Assembly: GCA_019247135.1 (NCBI GenBank)
Contig: JAFAPL010000017.1
Coordinates: 1-14,613, forward strand
From: Chloroflexota bacterium
Lineage (GTDB): Bacteria; Chloroflexota; UBA6077; CF-72
Length of the DNA stretch: 14,613 bases
Direction: 5' to 3'
Shown: piece by piece, positions 7,784-14,613 of the stretch
Position numbering within the stretch: the first letter of the stretch is position 1
How the letters are laid out: each line of letters starts with the position of its first letter
Translations under genes and position numbers: made by a program
The notes under the pieces: generated by a model
Databases searched by the model: none
Seen by the model: only the letters and a program-made list of their open reading frames with translations
What the model was told of the DNA's origin: nothing

Positions 7784-9220
7784 CTACCCGATGAAGATTG
7801 AATTCTTCTGATCGTCGATGGACTTGAGCAAGCCGTCAATATCGTCGGGCTTGCCGATGAACTGCTGCAGCGACGGAATCATCACCGTCGAGGCGAAGTC
7901 AGGCCGTGTATCACGATCCAGGAACTGCGCGATGTGCTTCGCGGACCCGATGACGTCCTGCGCCTTCTTCTGCAGTGGTGTATAGCTGTCCGTCTTGGCG
8001 TCCTTGGCGGCCGCGATTGACGTTGGGTCCGAAGCCAGATAGGTCATCTGCGCCTCGCCCGTGGACAGGAACTGCAGCAGTTGCTTGGCCGCGTCGACCT
8101 GCTTGGGCGCTTTGCTCAGCATGAACCCGTCGATCGGCGCATCGATCGAGTCCTGGCCCCACTGCGCATCGACCTGTGGGAACGGGAAGAAGTCCAGGTC
8201 GTCGTAGTCCTCTTTGTTCGTGAACTGCTGGCCGATGAACGTCCCCAGCAGCATCATGCCGGTCTCCTTCGAGACCAGCGTCTGCGCCGCGTCCTGCCAA
8301 TCCCGACCGAGCGCGCCATCCTGGTGGTAGGGCAACAAGTCGCGCCAGGTTGAGAACACCTGCTTGACCTTGTCGTCTGTCCAGCTCTGCTTGCCCGCCA
8401 TCAGGTTGATGTGGAAGTCGTAGCCGTTGATCCGCATGTTCAGGATGTCGAAGGTGCCCATGGCTGGCCAGCCCTGCTTGTCGGCGAATGCGAACGGCGT
8501 GATGCCATCGCCCTTCATTTTGTCGGCCAGGCCCTTCAGATCATCGAGCGTTTTGGGGACCTGATAGCCCTTATCCGAGAACAGGCTCTTGCGATAGAAG
8601 ACTGCCCACGGGTAGTTGTAAATCGGGATGAAGTACTGGTGGTTGTCCGCACCAGTCGAGGCCGCTTTCATCGCGTCGGAGTAGTTGCTGCCCACCTTCT
8701 GCCAGATGTCGTCGATTTGCATCGATAGGCCCTGGGCGGCAAAGAACTGCATGCGATAGCCCGCAAACCACGTGAAGACGTCGTCGGGCTTGCCCTGCAG
8801 GTACGTGTTGATCTGCTCCTGAAAGGTGTTGTGATCAACCGTGTTGACCGCGACAGCCGTACCCGTCTTTTTGGTAAACGCGTCGAAGACGTCCTGCATC
8901 GCTTTCTTCGGTACCGCGTCCGAGTAGTTGGAGCCGATCGTGAGCGCATTGGCCGGCGGCGTCGCAGCTGCCGCGGCCGGCGCCGTAGTTGGCGCGGTTG
9001 TCGCCGCCGCGGCGGGAGCGGTCGTGGGCTTGGCCGCGGCGGTCGGCGCGGGCGCCGTGGTCGCGGGAGCAGTCGTCGCTTGTGGCGCCGCGGTCGGCGC
9101 AGCCGGCGCGGCCGTTGGCTGAGCGGCGGGCTGCGAGCACGCCGCCAGGAGCGTCGCGCCGATACCGCTGGCATACAGCCCGATGCGGAGAAAGTCCCGT
9201 CGGCTCTTCAAATCAGACAT
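7784..9220 (-). CDS. Extracellular sugar-binding lipoprotein of the ABC importer
   Basis: Solute-binding protein (SBP family 1), 478 residues, that captures the sugar outside the membrane and delivers it to the two permeases encoded downstream. The N-terminus SRRDFLRIGLYASGIGATLL has a twin-arginine-like motif, and the lipobox LLAAC puts the lipidated Cys at residue 28. Residues 29-91 are almost only Ala, Pro and Thr, a long tether between lipid anchor and folded domain, of the kind common in Chloroflexota and other single-membrane bacteria. The folded domain starts near ALTIGSNYSDAV (91-102) and contains typical SBP features such as FTKKTGTAVAVNTV, an aromatic-rich patch FTWFAGYRMQFF, and MMLLGTFIGQQF. 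AGGAAGGG lies 12 nt before the ATG. It follows the repressor gene by 37 bp. Ligand inferred, not seen. Confidence 0.93.
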   Translation of the reverse strand: MSDLKSRRDFLRIGLYASGIGATLLAACSQPAAQPTAAPAAPTAAPQATTAPATTAPAPTAAAKPTTAPAAAATTAPTTAPAAAAATPPANALTIGSNYSDAVPKKAMQDVFDAFTKKTGTAVAVNTVDHNTFQEQINTYLQGKPDDVFTWFAGYRMQFFAAQGLSMQIDDIWQKVGSNYSDAMKAASTGADNHQYFIPIYNYPWAVFYRKSLFSDKGYQVPKTLDDLKGLADKMKGDGITPFAFADKQGWPAMGTFDILNMRINGYDFHINLMAGKQSWTDDKVKQVFSTWRDLLPYHQDGALGRDWQDAAQTLVSKETGMMLLGTFIGQQFTNKEDYDDLDFFPFPQVDAQWGQDSIDAPIDGFMLSKAPKQVDAAKQLLQFLSTGEAQMTYLASDPTSIAAAKDAKTDSYTPLQKKAQDVIGSAKHIAQFLDRDTRPDFASTVMIPSLQQFIGKPDDIDGLLKSIDDQKNSIFIG

Positions 9221-9257
9221 CTCTCAGATTCCCTTCCTGCACATGAGTCGCCCTGTT

Positions 9258-10007
9258 TCAAACAACGACCATCTGCACACCAGCGCGTTCGAACGCGTGC
9301 CGTTGCTCTGCCGGAATTCCGCTGTCTGTCACGACCGTGTGAATCAGGTCGATCGGCGCCGTCTCACACAGCGTCGCCCGACCAATTTTGCTGTGGTCCA
9401 CCGTCACGATCACGCGTTCGGCGCAGCGGAGAATCGCTCGATCGGTCGACGCCACGGACAGGTCCGGCGTAGTCAGTCCGTGTTCGACCGTGAGCCCATT
9501 GCCGCCGAGGAACACCTTGTCGACGTGCAGCCCGCGCAAGTTCTCCTCGGCAAGTGAGCCAACCAGCGCGTAGGTGGTTCCCCGCAGGTGACCACCGGTG
9601 ACGATCACGTCGATCTCCGGATCGGCCGCGAGCTCCAACGCGATATTCACCGCGCTGGTGACGACCGTCAGATTGGCACGCCCGGCGAGATGGCGGGCGA
9701 CCTCCATGGTGGTGGTCCCCGGGCTGAGCATGATCGTGTCGCCCGCCTGAACCAGAGCCGCCGCGGCCGCGCCGATGCGCCGCTTTTCGTCCACGAACTG
9801 GACCGACTTCTCGCGAAAGGTCGGCTCGTAGCGACTGCTCGCCAGCAATGCGCCGCCGTGAACGCGCCGCAACAGGCCCTCAGCCTCGAGCCCTTTCAGG
9901 TCGCGCCTGATCGTCATCTCAGACGTGGCCAGATCAGTTGCGAGATCGACCACCAGGACGCTGCCCCGTGTGCGTAATCGATCAAGAATACGTTCGCGTC
10001 GAGCCAC
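9258..10007 (-). CDS. DeoR-family transcriptional repressor of the galactoside locus
   Basis: Sugar-responsive repressor, 249 residues from the GTG at 10007. The N-terminal winged helix-turn-helix is clear: RRERILDRLRTRG, then VVDLATDLATSEMTIRRDLK with the family's SxMTIRRDL recognition helix, and EGLLRRVHGGAL (about 43-54). The C-terminal DeoRC effector domain has TIMLSPGTTTMEVA, VIVTGGHLRGTTYALVG and VFLGGNGLTVEHGLTTPDL, and ends in VTDSGIP. These domains normally bind a phosphorylated sugar. The frame continues upstream to 10355, but that part lies antisense to the GH42 gene. An ATG at 10082 would put the first codons inside the inverted-repeat operator, so the GTG, which gives a standard DeoR length and N-terminus, is preferred. 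It is first in the operon with the transporter and divergent from GH42, so it probably controls both and itself. Confidence 0.9.
   Translation of the reverse strand: MARRERILDRLRTRGSVLVVDLATDLATSEMTIRRDLKGLEAEGLLRRVHGGALLASSRYEPTFREKSVQFVDEKRRIGAAAAALVQAGDTIMLSPGTTTMEVARHLAGRANLTVVTSAVNIALELAADPEIDVIVTGGHLRGTTYALVGSLAEENLRGLHVDKVFLGGNGLTVEHGLTTPDLSVASTDRAILRCAERVIVTVDHSKIGRATLCETAPIDLIHTVVTDSGIPAEQRHAFERAGVQMVVV
9284..9297. promoter_or_regulatory. 14-bp perfect palindrome, possible second repressor site
   Basis: CGCGTTCGAACGCG reads the same on both strands and lies in the 3' end of the repressor gene, about 64 bp upstream of the binding-protein ATG. Its centre TTCGAA is also the core of each arm of the operator at 10063-10090. 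It may be a secondary operator for the transporter genes, but it also encodes the Phe-Glu-Arg of the repressor, so coincidence is quite possible. Confidence 0.25.
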
Positions 10008-10062
10008 CCTGATCGTCAGCCCCTCAGCCCCTGTCCGCTCCTGAACGGTTCTGGTCACCACC

Positions 10063-10090
10063 GTGTTCGAATGGAAGCGCATTCGAACAC
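10063..10090. promoter_or_regulatory. Perfect 11-bp inverted repeat: candidate operator of the divergent DeoR/GH42 promoters
   Basis: The arms GTGTTCGAATG (10063-10073) and CATTCGAACAC (10080-10090) are exact reverse complements, separated by the 6-bp spacer GAAGCG. The site lies 43 bp before the GH42 ATG (10134) and 55 bp before the repressor GTG (10007), centred between the two divergent starts. DeoR-type regulators bind inverted repeats, so a single site repressing both directions is the natural reading. No convincing -35/-10 pair could be assigned on either strand. Confidence 0.75.
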
Positions 10091-10133
10091 CGGCGTCAAG
10101 CACCGGCCTCACCCGGTACGCTTGATCACCACG

Positions 10134-12140
10134 ATGGCCTTTGCGCCGATCAGCGCACGCTTGCCACGCATCTGGCACGGCGGGGACTACAACCCCGAAC
10201 AATGGCCCCGAACCACGTGGGATGAAGACGTGCGGCTGATGCAGGCGAGCCACTTCCGGGTCGCCACGGTAGGCGTGTTCAGCTGGGTTTCGCTTCAGCC
10301 ATCCGAAAATCGATTCACGTTCGAATGGCTCGACCAGGTGTTCGAAAAGCTGCACGCCGCTGACCGGTATGTGTGTTTGGCAACACCGACAGCCGCGCAG
10401 CCCGCCTGGATGTCACGCGCGTACCCCGACGTGCTGCGTTCGGATCCGAACGGCGTCCGCCGACATCAGGGTCGGCGTGTGAATTACTGTCCGAATTCGC
10501 CAACCTATCGCCACTTCGCATCGAACATCGCCCAACGCCTGGCCGAGCGCTACGCGGGACACCCCGCGCTGCTGACTTGGCACGTCTCCAACGAATACGG
10601 CGGCCAATGCTTCTGCGATACCTGCGCCGCCGCGTTTCGCCGCTGGCTTCAGCTCCGCTATACCTCACTCGACGAGTTGAACGCGCGCTGGTGGACCGCC
10701 TTCTGGAGCCACACGTATACGGACTGGGACCAGATCGAGCCGCCATATGCCAACGGCGAGACGCTGACCGCCGGCCTCAGCATCGACTACAAGCGGTTCC
10801 AGAGCGACTCGATGCTGGAGTGCTTCAAGCTGGAAAGAGACTCGATCCGGCGCCATTCCGCGGACATGCCGATCACGACCAACCTGATGGGCACGTACCC
10901 CCACCTGGACTACCGCACGTGGGCGTCCGAGATGGACGTCGTCGCCTATGACTGCTATCCCTGGCCGAGCGCCGATCCAGCCGATATTGCCTTGCTGCAC
11001 GACCTGAACCGCGGGCTCAAAAACGGTCAGCCGTACATCCTCATGGAGCAGACGCCGAGCAGCCAGAACTGGCAGCCCATCAACGCGCTGAAACGGCCCG
11101 GCGTGCTGCGTCTGTGGAGCTATCTCGCGGTCGCGCACGGGTCCGAGACGGTGATGCACTTCCAGTGGCGGCGCGGACGGGGCGGCTCAGAGAAGTTCCA
11201 TGGCGCGGTCGTCGAGCACGGGCGTGATCCATCCGCCCGCGTCTTTCGCGAAGTCTCCGCCCTTGGCGAGGAGCTCGAAGGCCTCGGCGACGCGACGCTC
11301 GGGGCGACGACGCCTGCCCGGGTGGCCGTCGTGTTCGACTGGAACAACTGGTGGGCGATCGAGAACGCAGTCGGACCTGTGCGCGACAAGCGCTATCTGG
11401 AGACCGTGCGCCTGTATTACCGGGCGTTGTGGCGCAAGAACGTGCCCGTGGACATGGTCTTCAGTGATTCTGACCTGGACCAGTACGAGATCGTGGTCGC
11501 GCCGATGCTGCACATGGTGCGGCCCGGACTGGCCGAACGCGTCCAATCGCTGCTCGAGCGCGGCGGCACGTTCGTCTCGACCGTCTGGAGCGGCGTCGTC
11601 GACGAAACGGACCTCGCCTTCGAAGGCTATCCGGGCCCGCTGCGCCCACTCCTCGGCATCTTCGTCGAGGAGATCGACGCCCTCTACGAAGACCAGCGCA
11701 ATCGCATCCTGATGGCCGACGGCTCGGGCGCCTACGCCTGCTCTCGACTCTGCGAAGTCGTCCGTCCCGAAACCGCTGACGTGATCGCAACCTTCGGCGA
11801 CGAGTGGCTCAGCGGCAGTCCGGCCGTGACCCGCAATCGGTTTGGCCGCGGTTCGGCGTATTACATCGCCACCGACCCGGCCGAGGAGTTTCTCACCGCG
11901 TTCTTGAGTCGTCTGTGCGATGAGCACGCGATCCGCTCGCCGCTGGAGGCCCCGCCGGGCGTGGAAGTCGCTATCCGCGAAAAAGAGGGCACGCAACTCC
12001 GCTTCATCCTCAATCACACCAGCGAAACCGCACGCGTGGAACTGCCAGGCACCCACCGCGATCTGTTGAGAAACATGCGTGTGACCGGCACGCTCAGCCT
12101 GGCGCCGTACGACGTCCGCATCCTCGTGCCGATACCCTGA
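10134..12140 (+). CDS. GH42 beta-galactosidase
   Basis: Retaining beta-galactosidase, 668 residues, acting on beta-galactosides such as galacto-oligosaccharides, plant galactan fragments or lactose. It begins in the family's typical way (LPRIWHGGDYNPEQWP at 10-25). Acid/base Glu154 is in WHVSNEYGG and nucleophile Glu305 is in ILMEQTPSSQNW. The four zinc cysteines of the GH42 cluster are all present: Cys119 (NYCPNSP) and Cys159, Cys161, Cys164 (GQCFCDTC). The barrel is followed by the trimerisation domain (VAVVFDWNNWWA near 395) and a C-terminal beta domain, giving the usual full length. There is no signal peptide, so it acts inside the cell on imported sugar. ATG 10134 is chosen because the upstream in-frame ATG at 10071 lies inside the inverted-repeat operator; a TTG at 10122 is a minor alternative. 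It is divergent from the repressor and followed 13 bp later by a small PPOX-type gene. Confidence 0.96.
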   Translation: MAFAPISARLPRIWHGGDYNPEQWPRTTWDEDVRLMQASHFRVATVGVFSWVSLQPSENRFTFEWLDQVFEKLHAADRYVCLATPTAAQPAWMSRAYPDVLRSDPNGVRRHQGRRVNYCPNSPTYRHFASNIAQRLAERYAGHPALLTWHVSNEYGGQCFCDTCAAAFRRWLQLRYTSLDELNARWWTAFWSHTYTDWDQIEPPYANGETLTAGLSIDYKRFQSDSMLECFKLERDSIRRHSADMPITTNLMGTYPHLDYRTWASEMDVVAYDCYPWPSADPADIALLHDLNRGLKNGQPYILMEQTPSSQNWQPINALKRPGVLRLWSYLAVAHGSETVMHFQWRRGRGGSEKFHGAVVEHGRDPSARVFREVSALGEELEGLGDATLGATTPARVAVVFDWNNWWAIENAVGPVRDKRYLETVRLYYRALWRKNVPVDMVFSDSDLDQYEIVVAPMLHMVRPGLAERVQSLLERGGTFVSTVWSGVVDETDLAFEGYPGPLRPLLGIFVEEIDALYEDQRNRILMADGSGAYACSRLCEVVRPETADVIATFGDEWLSGSPAVTRNRFGRGSAYYIATDPAEEFLTAFLSRLCDEHAIRSPLEAPPGVEVAIREKEGTQLRFILNHTSETARVELPGTHRDLLRNMRVTGTLSLAPYDVRILVPIP

Positions 12141-12153
12141 AGGCCGTGAGCGG

Positions 12154-12591
12154 ATGACTCAACCTGCTGCGCCACCGCCACTCACGTTCGATCTCACGCG
12201 CTACGCCGACGCGGTGAACACGGCCTTCTACAACCAGTCGAGCAGCGTGTGTGTGGTCGCGACCAGTGACGGCAGCGACGTCGACCTGGCGCTCAAGGGC
12301 AGTTTCATGGTGTGGGACCAGGATCACCTGGCGTACTGGGAGCGGGCGATGAACGAGACGCTCGCCGCCATCCAGCGGAATCCGCGCGTCGCCGTGCTCG
12401 TGCGCCCGAAAGGCGCTTCGCCGATGCGCTTCTACGGCGCGGCGCGCGTCGTGGACGAGTCATCACTGCGCGATGCGGTGTACGACCGAGTCATCCCCGA
12501 AGAACAGGCGCGCGATCCTGAGAAGAAAGGCGTGGCCGTGCTGATCCGCGTCGATCGAATCCGTCAGGGCCCGCAAAGCATTTCTCGCTGA
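12154..12591 (+). CDS. PPOX-class (pyridoxamine-phosphate-oxidase-like) flavin/F420-binding protein
   Basis: This 145-residue protein has the split-barrel pattern of the pyridoxamine 5'-phosphate oxidase-like superfamily. Seen: VCVVATSDGSDVDLALKGSFMVWD (split here only by normal strand spacing), AYWERAMNETLAAIQRNPRVAVLVR, then MRFYGAARVVDES and a final VLIRVDRI strand. Such proteins bind FMN, F420 or haem and reduce diverse small molecules; the cofactor cannot be decided by reading. The start ATG 12154 is 13 bp after the GH42 stop on the same strand, so co-transcription is likely, but a role in galactoside use is not evident. The gene is intact. Confidence 0.8.
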   Translation: MTQPAAPPPLTFDLTRYADAVNTAFYNQSSSVCVVATSDGSDVDLALKGSFMVWDQDHLAYWERAMNETLAAIQRNPRVAVLVRPKGASPMRFYGAARVVDESSLRDAVYDRVIPEEQARDPEKKGVAVLIRVDRIRQGPQSISR

Positions 12592-12603
12592 AGCGTGCCG
12601 CCA

Positions 12604-12624
12604 CCCGGCGCACAGTAAGCCGGG
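12604..12624 (+). terminator. Weak GC-rich hairpin after the PPOX-type gene
   Basis: CCCGGC (12604-12609) and GCCGGG (12619-12624) pair perfectly around a 9-nt loop, starting 12 bp after the stop of the PPOX-type gene. There is no T-run after it, so it is at best a non-canonical terminator. Its right arm merges with the first unit of the tandem array. Confidence 0.3.
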
Positions 12625-13030
12625 TCATCCCACACCCGCTTTCTCTCGCCGCTCATCCACACCGGTCTTCTTTATCGGCTCATCCCACACCGGCCTGCTC
12701 TAACGGCTTATTCCACACCCGCTTTCTCTCGCGGCTCAGCCCACACCGGCGCATCCAACCGCGGCTCATCCTGCACCAGCGCATACCAAGCGCGGTTCAT
12801 CCCACAGCGGCGTATCGGGCGCGGCTCATCCCACACCGGCCTGCTGTAGCCGCTCATCCCACACCGGCATATCCAACCGCGGCCCGTCGCGCACCACGCA
12901 TATCAAGCCCCGGTGATCCCACACCGGCGCATCCAACGCGGCTGGTCCCGCGCCGGCGCATATCAAGCGCGGGTGATCCCGCACTGGCGCATCTCTCGCG
13001 GTGTCGCCCCGCCACCACCCGCGCAGCCCT
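12621..13030. repeat. Degenerate tandem array, about 14 units with period near 29 bp, filling the gene-free stretch 12592-13073
   Basis: The unit has a well-kept half, consensus GGCTCATCCCACACCGG, followed by a variable half such as CGCATCCAACGC, CGCATATCAAGCGC, CCTGCTCTAAC or CGCTTTCTCTCGC. The conserved TCATCC-equivalent positions start at 12625, 12653, 12680, 12708, 12736, 12766, 12797, 12826, 12854, 12884, 12914, 12943, 12974 and 13002, so spacing varies from 27 to 31 bp. Decay increases to the right (TGATCC, TGGTCC). Variable halves recur in non-adjacent units (for example units 1 and 4; 3 and 9), giving a mosaic look. Spacing not divisible by three and scattered frames argue against coding. 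There are no unique spacers, so it is not a CRISPR array. The rest of the gene-free stretch (12592-12620 and 13031-13073) shows only the weak hairpin. Confidence 0.85.
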
Positions 13031-13073
13031 GCCACTTTCGCGCGTCCAAGCCAGCCGACGCTACCCTGCCGAC

Positions 13074-13991
13074 ATGCGCGCTCTCGTCGCCACCGGCATC
13101 GCCGACCGCCCCCTCGAGCTCAAGGATGTAGACGAGCCCACCACCACCGCTGACCAGGCCATCGTCGCCGTCGAGGCGATGTCGATCAATCGTGGCGAGC
13201 TGCGACTGGTTGCCAGCCGCCCGGCAGGCTGGCGCCCGGGCCAGGACATCGCCGGCACGATCCTCCGGTCCGCCACGACCGACGACGCCCTGCCCGTCGG
13301 CACGCGCGTCGTCGCCCTGGTCGACCAGGCCGGCTGGTCGGAGCGAGTCGCGGCACCTGCCTCTCGCATCGCTGCCCTGCCCGATGGCGTCTCGTTCGCC
13401 GCGGCGGCCGCTCTTCCCGTCGCGGGCCTGACCGCGCTGCGGGCCTTACGCCTCGGCGGCATGCTGCTCGGCCGTCGCGTGCTGATTACCGGCGCCTCGG
13501 GGGGCGTTGGCCATCTGGCGGTGCAGCTGGCTGCGCGCCAGGGCGCGCACGTGACTGCCGTCTCACGTCAGGCGAATCTCCCGTCGCGCGGTGCCGAGTC
13601 GGTTCGCGTGGTCCAGCAGACCGCCGAGGCCGAAGGTCAATTCGACCTGGTGCTCGAGTCTGTCGGCGGCGAGTCGCTGACTGCGTCGCTGCGTCTGGTC
13701 GCGCGCGACGGCATCGTCGTGTTGTTTGGCAATTCTACCAACCAGGAGAGCAGCGTCAGCTTCGGCTCGTTCGCCGGTCGGGCCCACGCTCGCTTGTGCG
13801 CGTTTTTCGTGTACGAGTCGGGCGAGCCGCCGAGCTTTGGCTCAGACCTGGGTTTGCTATCCGCGGAAATCGCCGCGGGCCGTCTAGAGCCGCAGGTAGG
13901 CCTGGAAGCAAGCTGGCGCGAGGCGCTCGACGGCCTCGAAGCGCTGCGCGCCCGACGCGTACAGGGCAAAGTCGTCCTCCACGTGAATTAA
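13074..13991 (+). CDS. Zinc-independent quinone-oxidoreductase-like MDR family dehydrogenase
   Basis: NAD(P)H-dependent reductase of the medium-chain dehydrogenase/reductase superfamily, 305 residues. It has the GroES-like N-terminal domain (1 to about 115, with MSINRGELRL and RPGQDIAGTI) and a Rossmann domain with the nucleotide loop ITGASGGVGHLAVQLA at about 138-153, followed by FDLVLESVGGESL and GIVVLFGNST. The catalytic-zinc and structural-zinc cysteines of alcohol dehydrogenases are absent, which places it with quinone oxidoreductase/enoyl-reductase-type members. It is somewhat shorter than the typical 320-330 residues but has normal ends. ATG 13074 begins MRALVATGIADRP as expected; no strong ribosome binding site is visible. 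It follows the tandem array, so it probably has its own promoter. Substrate unknown. Confidence 0.88.
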   Translation: MRALVATGIADRPLELKDVDEPTTTADQAIVAVEAMSINRGELRLVASRPAGWRPGQDIAGTILRSATTDDALPVGTRVVALVDQAGWSERVAAPASRIAALPDGVSFAAAAALPVAGLTALRALRLGGMLLGRRVLITGASGGVGHLAVQLAARQGAHVTAVSRQANLPSRGAESVRVVQQTAEAEGQFDLVLESVGGESLTASLRLVARDGIVVLFGNSTNQESSVSFGSFAGRAHARLCAFFVYESGEPPSFGSDLGLLSAEIAAGRLEPQVGLEASWREALDGLEALRARRVQGKVVLHVN

Positions 13992-14009
13992 TGGCTCGAA
14001 ATTGCGCCA

Positions 14010-14066
14010 TGCCTCACATAAGGATCTAACCGACGGGGCATGGTTGCCTCACGGAAGAATCTGACC
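14010..14066. repeat. Two imperfect 22-bp direct repeats at the IS end
   Basis: 14010-14031 and 14045-14066 share 18 of 22 bases, both beginning TGCCTCAC and ending ATCTRACC, with a 35-bp period. The outer copy contains the transposase stop codon, and the inner copy lies within the last codons. Repeated subterminal motifs like these are typical transposase-binding sites; this role is inferred. Confidence 0.7.
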
Positions 14067-14613
14067 GCGGAGCAGGAGCAGGCTGAGTCACCCAGCGTGC
14101 TTTGGCACCCAGCGGAGCGGCACGTCGTCGCAGTGTGGCTTGCGCGGCCTCGATGTCGCGCTTGAGCCGCACCGGGTCGAGCGCGAGGTAGGCAGTCGCG
14201 AGCTCGTCGACGCGAACTTCGGAGAGGGCGTTGCTGGCTAGCAAGCGACGGTACGGCGTCTGCGCGCGGTCATAGCGTCGCACGATCCTGGCGCCGATGC
14301 GTTGGCGGCTGATGAGCTTGCGGACGGGGTGCAGGAAGTTCACGTAGTCCCGAGTCAGCGCATGCAGCCGTTCGAGTGCTGGCAAAGCCAATGGCTCGAG
14401 GCGAGCATAGCCCACGAGTCGGCGCACGACCGCCCAGTTCTTCTGCTCGACGTGGCAGCCATCGTTCTTGTTGAAGGGTCGACCACGCGTGAAGGTCACT
14501 CCAGTGTCCGTGCAGTAGCAGATGAGCGTGCGATTGATGAACTCGGAGCCGTTGTCGCTGTCGAGGCCGAGCATGGGGAACGGCAAGTCGTCGCGCAGGC
14601 GCTCGAGGGCCGC
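14026..14613 (-). CDS. DDE (integrase-core) transposase, C-terminal part, 5' end cut by window
   Basis: The frame is open to the window edge, reading AALERLRDDLPFPMLGLDSDNGSEF at the cut; a TTG at 14586 is probably internal. The second catalytic Asp is in LDSDNGSEF, and the catalytic Glu is in CHVEQKNWAVVRRLVGY, with 35 residues between them, i.e. the DD35E spacing of the rve integrase fold (IS3/IS481-like superfamily). KLISRQRIGARIVRRYDRAQTPYRRLL is the usual conserved block after the core for this transposase type. The first Asp lies outside. Nothing visible is broken, so the element may be intact. The exact IS family cannot be fixed from this part. The C-terminus is Arg/Ala/Pro-rich. Confidence 0.88.
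   Translation of the reverse strand, partial: AALERLRDDLPFPMLGLDSDNGSEFINRTLICYCTDTGVTFTRGRPFNKNDGCHVEQKNWAVVRRLVGYARLEPLALPALERLHALTRDYVNFLHPVRKLISRQRIGARIVRRYDRAQTPYRRLLASNALSEVRVDELATAYLALDPVRLKRDIEAAQATLRRRAAPLGAKARWVTQPAPAPRSDSSVRQPCPVG

Larger units (their letters stand above)
13992..14613 (-). mobile_element. Insertion sequence, one end only (cut by window edge)
   Basis: The right edge holds the 3' part of a DDE transposase gene and the adjoining element end. The exact terminus is not determined; it lies between the stop of the MDR gene (13991) and the outer direct repeat at 14010. No target-site duplication can be checked because the other end is outside the window. Confidence 0.7.

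Noticed and set aside
8930..9135. Low-complexity plus-strand frames of Gly/Arg/Ala opposite the binding-protein tether
   Set aside because: They are the antisense shadow of the Ala/Pro/Thr-rich tether of the lipoprotein.
10318..10346. Further GTTCGAA half-sites inside the GH42 gene resembling operator arms
   Set aside because: They encode Phe-Glu pairs (TTC GAA), which recur by codon use, and they do not form an inverted repeat with the operator geometry.
10008..10355. N-terminal extension of the DeoR gene to the ATG at 10355
   Set aside because: The extension lies antisense to conserved GH42 coding sequence and across the operator, and DeoR proteins normally begin just before the helix-turn-helix.
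12621..13030. CRISPR array
   Set aside because: Units are contiguous and diverged, with no constant repeat separated by unique spacers, and no cas gene is present.
12826..13131. Short open frames within the 29-bp array on both strands
   Set aside because: Unit spacing of 27-31 bp shifts frame constantly, and no homologous domain or ribosome binding site is seen.

Overview
This is a high-GC bacterial window, most likely chromosomal DNA of a Chloroflexota-like organism. That assignment is an inference from four things: a kumamolisin-type peptidase, a sugar-binding lipoprotein with a Tat-like signal and a long Ala/Pro/Thr tether, split MalF/MalG-type permeases, and overall codon use. No rRNA, tRNA or CRISPR array was seen.

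Left part (1-3607). The window opens inside an amidohydrolase resembling 4-oxalomesaconate hydratase (LigJ), whose N-terminus with the first metal-binding motif lies off the left edge. A sedolisin (S53, kumamolisin-like) peptidase follows with its full catalytic set. Six bases after its stop comes a second gene encoding only the S53 propeptide domain, with no catalytic domain. A small two-helix membrane protein with a CxxC pair at each end runs the other way and overlaps the propeptide gene tail to tail.

Central galactoside block (3678-12140). A GH36 alpha-galactosidase (+) converges on a four-gene minus-strand operon that reads, in transcription order, DeoR-type repressor, substrate-binding lipoprotein, MalF-like permease, MalG-like permease. 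Divergent from the repressor is a GH42 beta-galactosidase (+). A perfect 11-bp inverted repeat sits between the repressor and GH42 starts and is the obvious candidate operator. Together these genes look like an uptake and hydrolysis system for alpha- and beta-galactosides. The transporter ATPase is not in the window. The alpha-galactosidase carries an in-frame insertion of two identical 39-bp hairpin-forming units in its N-terminal domain.

Right part (12154-14613). A small PPOX-fold flavin/F420-type protein follows GH42. After it comes about 480 bp without a gene, filled mostly by a degenerate array of about 14 tandem units with a period near 29 bp. Then come a zinc-independent quinone-oxidoreductase-like MDR protein and, at the right edge, the 3' part of an insertion sequence: a DDE transposase C-terminus with two imperfect 22-bp direct repeats at its end.

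The least explained items are the in-frame hairpin repeat in the GH36 gene, the orphan propeptide gene next to its full-length relative, and the degenerate 29-bp array.
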